NCBI GenBank assembly: GCA_938039195.1
Contig: CALHVK010000028.1
Location: 1-41,969 of the forward strand
Direction: 5' to 3'
Length of the DNA: 41,969 nt
Source of the DNA: an uncultured Carnobacteriaceae bacterium
GTDB lineage: Bacteria > Bacillota > Bacilli > Lactobacillales > Aerococcaceae
Shown: piece by piece, positions 7,578-15,430 of the stretch
Layout: every line of letters starts with the position of its first letter
How positions within the stretch are numbered: position 1 is the first letter of the stretch
Translations under genes and position numbers: made by a program
Notes under the pieces: generated by a model
The model's database searches: none
What the model was told of the DNA's origin: nothing
What the model saw: the letters and a program-made list of their open reading frames with translations, nothing else

Positions 7578-8795
7578 CTAAATTTCGCGGATTTTAGCCA
7601 AATCCAATCGTTCCAATGACGGCGCATTTTTCGAGATAAAGTAATCATCAAGAGGTTTGGCTTTTAGATTCATCACTTGTAGTTTTTCTTCCATTGCAGG
7701 AGTTCTTTTAAACACCAATTGCGTTCCGTGAAGAATCCCTTCTTTAATTTTCATCGATAGTAGCCAATTCTTAGCGCGCCTACTTTTTTGGCTATAATCT
7801 TCTACCATCGCTTTACGATGTTTCGCAAACATTCCATTTTCAATAAATAGCGTAAATGTCTTTTGCATCATCACATTCGAATCGTAATCCATCCATAGCT
7901 TTCGCATCGCAAAAGGTTCAACTAACTCTTTTGGCAATACTACAATTCCAATTTTTAAAGCTGAGAATAAAATTGACGAGAAAGATTTGACGTAAATAAC
8001 ACGTCCGTCCATATCATAATAATGAAGCGGCGTCGCATTTCCCTCGACAAAATCTGCCATATAGTCATCTTCGATAATAAACACCGAGTACTTACTTGCT
8101 AGTTCCACAATTTTTTTCTTTGTGGCTTCACTATAACTTCCGCCAAGCGGGTTATGAAACCGGGAAATTGTATAAAATAGCGAGAACTCTCCACTCGCAA
8201 ATAATTCCTCTAATCGGTTTAAATCAATGTTACCATCCATCTGCCGTTCAATCGTTTCATACGGAATATTCAAACTCTTCACCAACTCATTCATCCGAGC
8301 ATAAGTTGGCTGTTCGAGCAATACCTTTTTCCCTTGAATCAACTGCAGTAAAATATAGAGTGCTTGTTGCGTTCCGGTCGTTATGACTAGTTGTTCCCTC
8401 GTAGCATATACTCCGTATTCCTCTAAAATAGGCATCAATGCCTCAATCAATTCATCCATCCCAGAAGCTTGTTCTTTTCTAGTTAGTTTTAAATCATGCG
8501 CACTAGCCAGCGATTGATTAAAACAGATACGCAAATCTTCAATCGGAAGTTGTGAATAATCTTCTTCGTCGCGATCCTTTCCCTCTGAATTTTTCAAAAC
8601 GTAATAACCACTCTTGTTTACCGCATAAATAAAACTTTCTTCCCTTAAACTACGAAGTGCTCGTTGCACCGTATCTTTATTAACCCCATACTGTTCTACC
8701 AAGTCACGAATCGAAGGGAGCTTATCTCCCTTTTGCAAGTTTCCATTTACAATTTCATTTTTTAATAGTTGCGCTAATTGTTGATATTGATACAT
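7578..8795 (-). CDS. MocR/PdxR-like GntR regulator with aminotransferase-fold domain; PLP lysine missing
   Basis: The 405-residue protein has a GntR winged helix (residues 1-68, KLPSIRDLVEQYGVNKDTVQRALR) joined to a fold-type I aminotransferase domain. NPLGG (215-219) and the EDDY motif (Asp243/244, Tyr245) are present. In the cofactor loop the family pattern is S-F-S-K, but here it is SFSS (271-274): the Schiff-base lysine is Ser274, encoded TCA. The C-terminus also looks short for the family (usually about 450-480). It diverges from the B6 kinase/transporter genes and likely controls them, sensing B6 non-covalently or another ligand. Its ribosome site is AGAGGTG. Confidence 0.85.
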   Translation of the reverse strand: MYQYQQLAQLLKNEIVNGNLQKGDKLPSIRDLVEQYGVNKDTVQRALRSLREESFIYAVNKSGYYVLKNSEGKDRDEEDYSQLPIEDLRICFNQSLASAHDLKLTRKEQASGMDELIEALMPILEEYGVYATREQLVITTGTQQALYILLQLIQGKKVLLEQPTYARMNELVKSLNIPYETIERQMDGNIDLNRLEELFASGEFSLFYTISRFHNPLGGSYSEATKKKIVELASKYSVFIIEDDYMADFVEGNATPLHYYDMDGRVIYVKSFSSILFSALKIGIVVLPKELVEPFAMRKLWMDYDSNVMMQKTFTLFIENGMFAKHRKAMVEDYSQKSRRAKNWLLSMKIKEGILHGTQLVFKRTPAMEEKLQVMNLKAKPLDDYFISKNAPSLERLDLAKIREI

Positions 8796-8808
8796 GACAC
8801 ACCTCTTT

Positions 8809-8820
8809 TGTACCGGTACA
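8809..8820. promoter_or_regulatory. Palindrome in regulator 5' UTR, candidate operator
   Basis: TGTACCGGTACA is a perfect 12-bp palindrome between the regulator's promoter and its start codon. CTGT-containing strings recur across the intergenic region (for example CTGTCCC near 8850). It is a candidate site for the adjacent MocR-type regulator. Confidence 0.4.
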
Positions 8821-8836
8821 GATTATTTTCATCCCT

Positions 8837-8866
8837 ATTGTATCCTCACCTGTCCCGTTTTACAAT
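8837..8866. promoter_or_regulatory. Fully overlapping divergent promoters for regulator and B6 operon
   Basis: On the plus strand there is TTGTAT (8838-8843), 17 nt, and TACAAT (8861-8866), leading to the kinase gene. On the minus strand there is TTGTAA (8865-8860), 17 nt, and TACAAT (8842-8837), leading to the regulator gene. Each -35 box overlaps the other's -10 box, so only one polymerase can be bound at a time. Confidence 0.65.
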
Positions 8867-8895
8867 ACAGATACATTGAAATTTGAGGAATAGAC

Positions 8896-9744
8896 ATGAA
8901 AAAAATATTATTAGCAAACGACTTGCCTGGAATTGGCAAAGTCGCACTCGCCCCCGCTATCCCGATTTTTGCTTGTTGCCAAATTGAAACGATGCTCCTA
9001 CCTACGGTGCTCCTTTCATCTCATACAGGCGGATTCAAAAATATCGCCATTGCAGAGCAAACAGCATTTATGAAGCAATCTTTAAACCAATGGAGAGAAT
9101 TGGAATTAAATCCAGATGCTGTTTTAACGGGATATTTTCGAAATGCGGAACAAATTGAATTGATGATAGATACTATTGAAAAACTGCCTGAATCTACACA
9201 AATTTTTGTTGATCCGATTATGGCAGATAACGGAAATCTATATAGCGGATTCACGGCAGAACACGTGGAAGCGATGAGAAAACTTATTCAACAGGCTCAA
9301 GTGATTTATCCAAATATTACGGAAGCTTGCTTATTAACCGAAACGGCGTATCCTTCTGGAAAAATCACGATGGACTTTACAAGGGAACTAGCCAAGAAAC
9401 TAGCTCTACTTGGGCCTAAACACGTTGTCATTACCGGCTGCCCTGATAGCGAAGAGTTTACGGGTGTTCAACTTTATACCAAAGAAACGGATTCATTCTT
9501 TGATTTCTACAAAACAAAGTATCCACATCATTTTTACGGAACAGGCGATACCCTTGCCGCTCTAGCGACTGCATGCATTCTACAAGGAATGCCTATAGAA
9601 GACGCACTATCTTTTACATTGCAATTTATCGACGAAGTGCTTCAATTAAGCAGCCAACAACCAGAACAAATTCCATTCGGTCTTCCAATCGAGAGAAAAC
9701 TTGGAATGCTTACTACAAAATTTACTACTGAGGTGTCATTATGA
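8896..9744 (+). CDS. pdxK: Pyridoxal/pyridoxamine kinase (PdxK/PdxY type)
   Basis: The 282-residue ribokinase-fold enzyme is expected to phosphorylate pyridoxal, pyridoxamine or pyridoxine to the active cofactor form. The features are those of the PdxY group: an N-terminal MKKILLANDLPGIGKVA, TGYFRNAEQI (about 77-86), VDPIMADNG (about 109-117), YPNITEACLL, and the anion-hole/catalytic GTGDTLAAL near residue 217. The gene follows a promoter and TTGAGGAA ribosome site. It overlaps the next gene by 4 nt (ATGA), linking phosphorylation (trapping) to uptake. Substrate preference among B6 vitamers is not decided by the sequence. Confidence 0.88.
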   Translation: MKKILLANDLPGIGKVALAPAIPIFACCQIETMLLPTVLLSSHTGGFKNIAIAEQTAFMKQSLNQWRELELNPDAVLTGYFRNAEQIELMIDTIEKLPESTQIFVDPIMADNGNLYSGFTAEHVEAMRKLIQQAQVIYPNITEACLLTETAYPSGKITMDFTRELAKKLALLGPKHVVITGCPDSEEFTGVQLYTKETDSFFDFYKTKYPHHFYGTGDTLAALATACILQGMPIEDALSFTLQFIDEVLQLSSQQPEQIPFGLPIERKLGMLTTKFTTEVSL

Positions 9745-10286
9745 AAAATACAGATTTAAGAGATTTAGTTCAAACAAGCTTATTCGCAGCTTTAATTTAT
9801 TTGGGAGTTAGCGTCTTTAGAATCCCAATGCCATTCACAACACAGTTCGTTCATTTTGGGAACGCGCTTGTAGTAATCGGATGCTTACTTTTCGGAACAA
9901 AACAAGGAGCAATCGCTGCTTCAATCGGTCTTGGGCTTTTCGACATCCTTAATAATTACGCCAATGTTGCTTGGCAAACGATTCTTGAATCATTAATCGT
10001 CTGCTATGTGATTCATCTTGTATACGAAAAAGCGATGAAAAAAGATGATAAAATCGCTAATATTATCACGGTCGGTGTTATTGCTGCTATCGTAAAAATC
10101 ATCGTCAATATTATTAAATACACATTCTTAAGAGGAATGATTATCGGTGGTCTTGCTTTAGTTCCAGCATTCATTCAAGCTATCAATAAAATTACAGGAA
10201 CATTTGGGTCAGCCATTTTCACAGTAGTCGCCGTTCCAATCGTTTACCCACTCTTCAAAGAAGCACTAAAACGAGTAAGAAAATAA
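9741..10286 (+). CDS. ECF transporter S component, predicted vitamin B6 uptake (PdxU-like)
   Basis: This 181-residue membrane protein has about six hydrophobic spans and the ECF S-component pattern: N-terminal LVQTSLFAALIYLGV, then VHFGNALVVIGCLLFG (about 37-52) and GTKQGAIAASIGLGLFDIL. S components bind a vitamin and use a shared EcfA-EcfA'-EcfT module, which is not in this window. Translational coupling to the B6 kinase and divergence from a PdxR-like regulator make B6 the likely substrate. Thiamin-precursor or riboflavin S components are alternatives that context argues against. Specificity is inferred from neighbours, not from residues. Confidence 0.75.
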   Translation: MKNTDLRDLVQTSLFAALIYLGVSVFRIPMPFTTQFVHFGNALVVIGCLLFGTKQGAIAASIGLGLFDILNNYANVAWQTILESLIVCYVIHLVYEKAMKKDDKIANIITVGVIAAIVKIIVNIIKYTFLRGMIIGGLALVPAFIQAINKITGTFGSAIFTVVAVPIVYPLFKEALKRVRK

Positions 10287-10293
10287 ACAAACC

Positions 10294-10334
10294 AGCTATT
10301 ACGATTGAATTCGTAATAGCTGTTTCTTTTTTTT
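10294..10334 (+). terminator. Terminator of the B6 operon
   Basis: AGCTATTACGA (10294-10304) pairs with TCGTAATAGCT (10311-10321), followed by a T-rich tail, directly after the S-component stop codon. Confidence 0.85.
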
Positions 10335-10370
10335 CACAGAAGGTTACTAGAAAAATAGCTCAAATCAAAT

Positions 10371-10535
10371 AAAACTCCTCGGAGTTATTGTGGCAATAGT
10401 AGGGAATCATAACCAATGTGAATTAGGGAGAGTTGCGATTATTCGCTACTCTCCCTTTGAAGCTTGGTAGGCTTGAGACCTTAGACTCAAGCCGGTATCC
10501 TACTATTCTTGCCACAATAACAACTCCAAAGATAT
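10371..10535 (+). repeat. Structured intergenic repeat, copy A
   Basis: This is a long hairpin with a conserved apical core. Outer arms GGAGTTATTGTGGCA...AGTAGG (from 10381) pair with CCTACT...TGCCACAATAAC...AACTCC. Inside are AATGTGAATTA (10415-10425), stem 1 (AGGGAGAGT/ACTCTCCCT), TTTGAAGCTT (10456-10465) and stem 2 (GGCTTGAG/CTCAAGCC). It lies between the convergent B6 operon and galE. Together with copy B it fills most of 10335-10802, where no gene is seen. Confidence 0.85.
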
Positions 10536-10598
10536 TTTAGCACTATCTTCCTTCCCTCCACAGAGGGGCATTAGAACCTCCTTGGTTGTAATCAAAAG

Positions 10599-10770
10599 AA
10601 AGAACTCCTTGGAGTTATTATGGCAATGGTAGGAAATTATAACCAATGTGAATTAGGGAGAGTTGCGATTACTCGCTACTCTCCCTTTGAAGCTTGGTAA
10701 GCTTGAGACCTTAGGCTCAAGCTGGTATCCTACCATTTCTGCCATAATAACAACTCCAAAGGAGTTCTTT
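10599..10770 (+). repeat. Structured intergenic repeat, copy B
   Basis: This copy is about 90% identical to copy A and lies 230 bp further on, so it is a recent tandem duplicate. Its outer arms extend to AAAGAACTCC/GGAGTTCTTT, and the T-rich end makes a plausible galE-side or B6-side terminator. Core motifs are at 10645-10655 and 10686-10695. A few differences in the arms are compensated (for example TGGTAGG with CCTACCA, where copy A has TAGTAGG with CCTACTA). Confidence 0.85.
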
Positions 10771-10802
10771 TACTAAATTTTCAGCAGTATTAAAAATTAT
10801 TT

Positions 10803-11810
10803 CTAATAGCCCTCTGGATTTTTCTTTTGCCAGTTCCATGAGTCGCGAACCATATCGTTTAAGTTCTTTTCCGCTACCCATCCTAGCACTTCTTTTGCTT
10901 TAGCGGCATCCGCATAACAAGTTGCGATATCCCCTGCACGACGAGGTGCAATTTTGTAAGGAATATCCACTCCGTTTTCTGAGATAAATGCTTTTACTAA
11001 ATCTAATACACTGTATCCAATACCTGTTCCTAAGTTAAAGACTTTTGCACCTTTTTGAGCCGCATTGTTTTTAACCGCAAGTACGTGTCCACGAGCTAAG
11101 TCAACAACGTGGATGTAGTCACGAACACCAGTACCATCATGTGTATCGTAATCGTCACCAAATACACTTAAGAATTCACGTTTCCCAACAGCCACTTGAG
11201 TGATATATGGCATTAAGTTGTTTGGAATGCCGTTTGGCGCTTCTCCGATTAAGCCACTTTCATGCGCTCCGATTGGGTTGAAGTAACGTAAGTTTGTGAC
11301 TGACCAGTCGCTATCTGAGAAAGCAACGTCATTCAAGATTTGTTCAAGCATTACTTTCGTATAACCATATGGGTTTGTTGCGCTTGTTGGCATTTCTTCT
11401 TTAAAAGGAACGACATTATTCATACCGTATACTGTTGCACTAGAACTGAACACGATATCTTTTACATTGAATTGACGCATTACGTCTAGTAACACTAATG
11501 TTCCTGTAATATTGTTGTGATAGTATTCTAAAGGTTTTTCAACAGACTCTCCCACAGCCTTAAACCCTGCAAAATGAATCACTGAATCGATATTTTCTTT
11601 TTCAAAAACCGATACTAAGAAATCACGATCAAGAATATCTCCTTCATATAGAGGGAAATCTTTTCCTGTGATTGTTTTTAAACGGTTCAATACTTCTGGC
11701 GAGCTATTTGAGAAGTTGTCAACGATAACTACGTCAAATCCAGCTTTATCTAATTCGATAACTGTATGAGAACCGATATACCCTGCTCCACCTGTTACTA
11801 AAATTGCCAT
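10803..11810 (-). CDS. galE: UDP-glucose 4-epimerase
   Basis: The 335-residue extended short-chain dehydrogenase interconverts UDP-glucose and UDP-galactose (Leloir pathway, glycan precursors). The NAD-binding GGAGYIGSH is at 7-15, the catalytic Ser/Thr segment at 121-126 (FSSSAT), and the Y-X3-K pair is Tyr148/Lys152 in NPYGYTK. The length is standard. It has a good GGGAGGAAG ribosome site. It lies 14 nt downstream of map on the same strand, so the two are probably cotranscribed. There are no other gal genes here, suggesting use in surface sugar synthesis rather than a galactose operon. Confidence 0.95.
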   Translation of the reverse strand: MAILVTGGAGYIGSHTVIELDKAGFDVVIVDNFSNSSPEVLNRLKTITGKDFPLYEGDILDRDFLVSVFEKENIDSVIHFAGFKAVGESVEKPLEYYHNNITGTLVLLDVMRQFNVKDIVFSSSATVYGMNNVVPFKEEMPTSATNPYGYTKVMLEQILNDVAFSDSDWSVTNLRYFNPIGAHESGLIGEAPNGIPNNLMPYITQVAVGKREFLSVFGDDYDTHDGTGVRDYIHVVDLARGHVLAVKNNAAQKGAKVFNLGTGIGYSVLDLVKAFISENGVDIPYKIAPRRAGDIATCYADAAKAKEVLGWVAEKNLNDMVRDSWNWQKKNPEGY

Positions 11811-11824
11811 TTTTACTTCCTCCC

Positions 11825-12598
11825 TTAGTTCAACACATCTTCTGCGTGATCTTTTTGTAATGTTAAAATACGTGGACCATCTTTTGTAATGGCTAATGTA
11901 TGTTCAAATTGGCAGCTTAGTCCACCATCTAATGTATGAGCTGTCCAACCATTACTTTCCATTTCTGCTTTCCAAGTACCCGTATTCACCATTGGTTCAA
12001 TAGTGATAACCATTCCCTCTTTCAAGCGAAGGCCTTTCCCAGGTTCGCCGTAGTGAGGAACTGCTGGACTCTCATGAATCGTTGGTCCAATTCCGTGTCC
12101 GATAAAGTCACGAACAACCGATAACCCTTCACTTTCAACATAAGTTTGAATCGCGTGACCGATGTCCCCAATACGATTTCCAACTTTTGCTTGTTGGATT
12201 CCTAAGTATAAAGCTTTCTTTGTCACTTCGTATAAATGGTCGATTTCTGGAGTACTTTCACCAACAATATAGCTCCAACAAGAGTCTGATAAAGCACCTT
12301 TAAGTTCCACACAGAAATCCACTTTTACTAAGTCGCCTGATTTTAACGGTTTACGACGTGGGAATCCGTGACAGATTTCGTCATTAATACTTTGGCATGT
12401 TGCGTATTTATATCCCTCGTATCCAATTTGCGGTGCTGAACCACCCGCTTCTTCAATTTTCTTTTGTACAAATTGATCGATGTCCCAAGTAGTGACACCT
12501 GGTTTAATAAAATCACGAAGTTGCACGTGAATAGATGCTAACAGTGCACCTGATTCTTCCATTGCATCAATTTCGCGTTTTGATTTTAATGTAATCAT
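11825..12598 (-). CDS. map: Methionine aminopeptidase, type I
   Basis: This is a 257-residue pita-bread-fold metallopeptidase that removes the initiator methionine from nascent proteins. All five metal ligands are visible: Asp94, Asp105, His168, Glu201 and Glu232. The substrate-facing CHGFP is at 76-80. The segment between residues 95 and 112 (FCVELKGALSDSCWSY) differs from the E. coli type, as in other lactic acid bacteria. It starts with ATG after AGGATG and has galE immediately downstream. Confidence 0.93.
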   Translation of the reverse strand: MITLKSKREIDAMEESGALLASIHVQLRDFIKPGVTTWDIDQFVQKKIEEAGGSAPQIGYEGYKYATCQSINDEICHGFPRRKPLKSGDLVKVDFCVELKGALSDSCWSYIVGESTPEIDHLYEVTKKALYLGIQQAKVGNRIGDIGHAIQTYVESEGLSVVRDFIGHGIGPTIHESPAVPHYGEPGKGLRLKEGMVITIEPMVNTGTWKAEMESNGWTAHTLDGGLSCQFEHTLAITKDGPRILTLQKDHAEDVLN

Positions 12599-12693
12599 GA
12601 AATAAACTCATCCTTTCTAGTCTCCCCGTCATTATAGCATAGAACAAATATAAAGAGAAAGAGCCTAGATTGAAATGTTAATAGAGTCTTAAG

Positions 12694-12731
12694 CAAAAAA
12701 AAAGACTGACAAAGTAATATTTGTCAGTCTT
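12694..12731 (-). terminator. Terminator of surface protein gene 1
   Basis: AAGACTGACAAA (12702-12713) pairs perfectly with TTTGTCAGTCTT (12720-12731). The minus-strand T run (nine T) follows. Confidence 0.9.
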
Positions 12732-12747
12732 CGTATTTCCTCTTAGT

Positions 12748-13485
12748 TTATAAGTGGTCTGTTGGTGATACTGTAATCGGCTCAACGGATTGAGTCGCTG
12801 CTGTTTCTGTTGTTGCTTCAGCAGTTATTTCTTCAGCAGTTATTGCTTCACCAGCTGTTGCTTCACCAGCTGTTGCTTCATCAGTAGTTGTTGTAGTTGT
12901 CTCAGTCGTTGTTGTTTCAACAGTTGTTGTAGCTTCTTCTGATGTAACCACTTCTTCAGTTGTTGCAGCTTCAGTTGTCTTTGTTGCTTCAGTTGTCGTT
13001 GAAACATCCTCACGAATGTATCCAACATATCGATAGCAACCCATGTCGTTTAGACTTTGTTCATATGGAGTTACTGCAGAAACTGAAGTTGTTGCTGCTG
13101 CTGTTCCAGCTGCTACTAATCCAATCATTAAAATTGTTTTCTTAGCTTTCTTATTTGACACTAAGAAGTAAGCTGCTCCTGATAATGATACGATACCAAA
13201 AACCACTAGAATTGTTGTTGATGACGATCCCGTATTTGGTAAAGTGTCGCCTAATGGGCATTTCCCTTTATCCAACTCATAAACGTACAATGTCGCTTGG
13301 CCAGCTTGTGCAGGTGTAGTTGGTTCACCTGGTTGAATGGCCTCACGTTGTTCTTTTGTTAAATCAGCAATATTCACTGCTTGGACTTCAGGAGTCTCCG
13401 CATTCGCTACTTTAGAAGCAGACATTCCAAAAAAAGTAAATAACATCATCCCTACAACACATAGTTTTAACCATTTGTTTTTCAT
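12748..13485 (-). CDS. Double-export LPxTG surface protein 1 (type A)
   Basis: The 245-residue precursor has an N-terminal signal peptide (cleavage after ANA, about residue 29), then a short domain with DLTKEQREAIQPGEP (41-55) and one cysteine (Cys76). LPNTG follows at 82-86, then a hydrophobic span (about 90-109) and a Lys-rich loop NKKAKK. A second hydrophobic stretch ends in SVSA (137), a signal-peptidase-like site. The second exported part has one cysteine (Cys150, GCYRYVGYI), a Thr/Glu/Ala-rich tail and the ending SPTDHL. The internal sortase motif followed by a second export signal is unusual. No function is known. It is the last of five paralogues, with its own promoter and terminator. 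Confidence 0.8.
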   Translation of the reverse strand: MKNKWLKLCVVGMMLFTFFGMSASKVANAETPEVQAVNIADLTKEQREAIQPGEPTTPAQAGQATLYVYELDKGKCPLGDTLPNTGSSSTTILVVFGIVSLSGAAYFLVSNKKAKKTILMIGLVAAGTAAATTSVSAVTPYEQSLNDMGCYRYVGYIREDVSTTTEATKTTEAATTEEVVTSEEATTTVETTTTETTTTTTDEATAGEATAGEAITAEEITAEATTETAATQSVEPITVSPTDHL

Positions 13486-13516
13486 CTAATTTTCCCCCTT
13501 AAATTTTTATGTTTAA

Positions 13517-13545
13517 ATTATAAAGTTTATTTGAATAAATTTCAA
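13517..13545 (-). promoter_or_regulatory. Promoter of surface protein gene 1
   Basis: TTGAAA (13545-13540), a 17-nt spacer and TATAAT (13522-13517) on the minus strand, about 30 nt before the ATG. Confidence 0.7.
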
Positions 13546-13693
13546 ATATTTTCCATCAACTTATATACTTTTTAACATACTTACAGCTTTTTCCTCTAGA
13601 AGGAACTTTTTGGAAATATTTATTTCCAATTGTTTCCAATTTTGTTCAGAAATAATCCGATGGTTTTTCGTACTAATTTTCATTTTTCCACAT

Positions 13694-13726
13694 AAAAAAA
13701 GACCGGAGTCATTAACTCCGATCTTT
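13694..13726 (-). terminator. Terminator of surface protein gene 2
   Basis: Arms AGACCGGAGT (13700-13709) and ACTCCGATCT (13715-13724) have a run of seven T on the minus strand. Confidence 0.85.
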
Positions 13727-13734
13727 ATCTTCTA

Positions 13735-14430
13735 TTATAAATTATCAATTGGCGCAACTGTGATACTTTGTGTCGCAGTTGTTGCTTCAGTCTGTGTAGT
13801 TGGCTCTTCTGTCGTCGTAGTTTCAGTTGTTGTCGTTGTTGTTGGTCCTTCCGTTGTTGTTTCTGTTGTTGATTCAGTCGTTACGGCTGTCGTTGTTGCT
13901 TCTGTTGTAGTCGAACCACTTATAATGTAATATCCAACATAGTCATAGCAATCCACTTGTTCAGGCGTTAAATCATTTTGCTCTACAACTTGCCCAAGAA
14001 TCGAGCTGTCTGCTGCTAACACTTCAACTTGAGTAGCTAGGAATGCCCCTGCTCCACCAAGTACTAAAACAGTTTTGGCAATTCGAGAAACTTTATTTGA
14101 TTTTACTAAGGTTAAACCACCAGCTACTAATAGAACTGAGAATACCAATGTAATTGTATTTTCTACTGTACCAGTATTTGGCAATTCTTTTTCATGTTTT
14201 GGCATCGATACACCACAAGTTCCGTTCTTCTTATAAACAAAAGTCACTTGCGATCCAGCCTGTAAATCTGCTTCAGTTGGGTTTCCTTGTTTGAACTCTT
14301 TTCTAACGGTTTCAGTTGTTTTGTCATAATCAACATAATTTACACTTGCGGCTGATGCAGGCGCTGCTACACTGACTCCTAGTGTTACTGTTGCTAAAGT
14401 GGTTAATAGAATCTTCATTAATTTCTTCAT
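13735..14430 (-). CDS. Double-export LPxTG surface protein 2 (type B)
   Basis: The 231-residue precursor has a signal peptide ending ASA (27). The type B domain has VDYDKTTETVRKEFKQG (33-49) and a single Cys72. LPNTG is at 83-87, then a hydrophobic span (about 93-109), a basic loop KSNKVSRIAK, and a second hydrophobic stretch ending EVLA (about 139). The second exported segment has LTPEQVDCYDYVGYY with Cys161, then a Thr/Glu tail from about 173 and the ending APIDNL. It is closest to protein 3. No enzyme motif is visible. It is expected to yield a wall-anchored N-terminal fragment and a separate Thr-rich fragment, but that processing is inference. Confidence 0.8.
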   Translation of the reverse strand: MKKLMKILLTTLATVTLGVSVAAPASAASVNYVDYDKTTETVRKEFKQGNPTEADLQAGSQVTFVYKKNGTCGVSMPKHEKELPNTGTVENTITLVFSVLLVAGGLTLVKSNKVSRIAKTVLVLGGAGAFLATQVEVLAADSSILGQVVEQNDLTPEQVDCYDYVGYYIISGSTTTEATTTAVTTESTTETTTEGPTTTTTTETTTTEEPTTQTEATTATQSITVAPIDNL

Positions 14431-14455
14431 CGATTCATCTCCCTCTATTTTTTGT

Positions 14456-14492
14456 TACAGTTCATCGTACTGTATTCAATTTTAAAAAGCAA
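14456..14492 (-). promoter_or_regulatory. Promoter and dyad of surface protein gene 2
   Basis: TTGCTT (14492-14487), 17 nt and TACGAT (14469-14464) on the minus strand. A perfect dyad TACAGT-N7-ACTGTA (14456-14474) covers the -10 box and is a candidate operator. Confidence 0.6.
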
Positions 14493-14545
14493 TTAATTAT
14501 ATTATTAATCGGTTGTTCTTTTTCTGCTTCTTCTATTATAAGAAC

Positions 14546-14580
14546 TAAAAAAGAAACCTAGATTATCTCCAGGCTTCTTG
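14546..14580 (-). terminator. Terminator of surface protein gene 3
   Basis: AAGAAACCT pairs with AGGCTTCTT (one mismatch) around a loop at about 14551-14579, with TTTTTTAG on the minus strand after it. Confidence 0.6.
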
Positions 14581-14584
14581 ATGA

Positions 14585-15289
14585 TTATAAACGATCCGTC
14601 GGCGCGACTGTATACGCTTCTGTCGTAGTTGCTCCTTCAGTCTGTGTAGTTGGCTCTTCTGTCGTTGTTGTTTCAGTCGTTGTTGTAGCTTCTGTTGTCG
14701 TTGTTGGTTCTTCTGTTGTTGTTTCAGTAGTCGACTCTGTAGTCACAACAGTTGTCGGTTCTGCAGTTGTCGTTTCTTTTGAAATATAGAATCCAACGTA
14801 GTCATAACAATCGATTTCCTCAGGGTCTAAGTTCATTTGTTCAATGATTTGACCTAGAATTGAGCTATCTGCCGCGAATACTTCCCCTTGGAAAGCAAAG
14901 AAAGTTCCTAAGCCCCCAAGTACTAAAACTGTTTTAGCAATATTGCGTACCTTATTTGATTTCACTAAGTAAAGACCACCTGCTACTAGCACTACCGCAA
15001 AAGCAGCTGAAACAGTGTTTGCTACTGTACCAGTATTTGGCAATTCTTGACCTCTTTTAGGAACGGATACGCCACAAGTATTATTTTTTCTATAGACATA
15101 AACCGCATGAGATCCGTCTTGAACATCTGCCTCAGTTGGTTTACCTTGTTTGATTTCTTTTCTAATGTTTTCAGTTGTTTTATCGTAATCGACATAGTGT
15201 ACTGTTGCTGCTTGTGCAGTTGAAGATACTGTCAAACCGATTGTTAAAGTGATTAAAGTAGCTACGATTAATTTAATTGATTTTTTCAA
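14585..15289 (-). CDS. Double-export LPxTG surface protein 3 (type B), TTG start
   Basis: The 234-residue paralogue of protein 2 keeps the same plan. Its signal peptide ends AQA (27), with VDYDKTTENIRKEIKQG (33-49), Cys72, LPNTG (83-87), a membrane span, the loop KSNKVRNIAK, and a second hydrophobic stretch ending EVFA (139). Then come Cys161 in IDCYDYVGFY, a tail of Thr/Glu repeats (ETTTTEEPTT type) and the ending APTDRL. By alignment to protein 2 the start codon is TTG, placed nine nt after AGGGGG, so translation may be weaker than for its neighbours. Its function is unknown. Confidence 0.8.
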   Translation of the reverse strand: MKKSIKLIVATLITLTIGLTVSSTAQAATVHYVDYDKTTENIRKEIKQGKPTEADVQDGSHAVYVYRKNNTCGVSVPKRGQELPNTGTVANTVSAAFAVVLVAGGLYLVKSNKVRNIAKTVLVLGGLGTFFAFQGEVFAADSSILGQIIEQMNLDPEEIDCYDYVGFYISKETTTAEPTTVVTTESTTETTTEEPTTTTEATTTTETTTTEEPTTQTEGATTTEAYTVAPTDRL

Positions 15290-15321
15290 ACATCCATACC
15301 CCCTATTTTTTTATAACAGAT

Positions 15322-15350
15322 ATTTTACTGTACCATTATTCAAAATGCAA
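15322..15350 (-). promoter_or_regulatory. Promoter of surface protein gene 3
   Basis: TTGCAT (15350-15345), 17 nt and TAAAAT (15327-15322) on the minus strand. ACTGTA at 15327-15332 repeats one half of the dyad seen at gene 2; the other half is only partly kept. Confidence 0.65.
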
Positions 15351-15430
15351 AAATGTAGATTCGTATTTTTATCCAATTTTTGTCTCTTAAGAGGAAAAAA
15401 TGGAAACTTGAGGTATGTTCATTGATTCTG

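Noticed and set aside
10371..10770. Repeats A and B as a CRISPR array or MITE
   Set aside because: There are no short regular repeats with unique spacers. The element ends are not conserved between copies and no target-site duplications are seen.
12840..13145. Gln/Leu-rich frames (for example 12840-13028 and 12960-13145) inside the surface-protein genes
   Set aside because: They are out-of-phase readings of the Thr/Glu repeat codons, with no ribosome site or start context.
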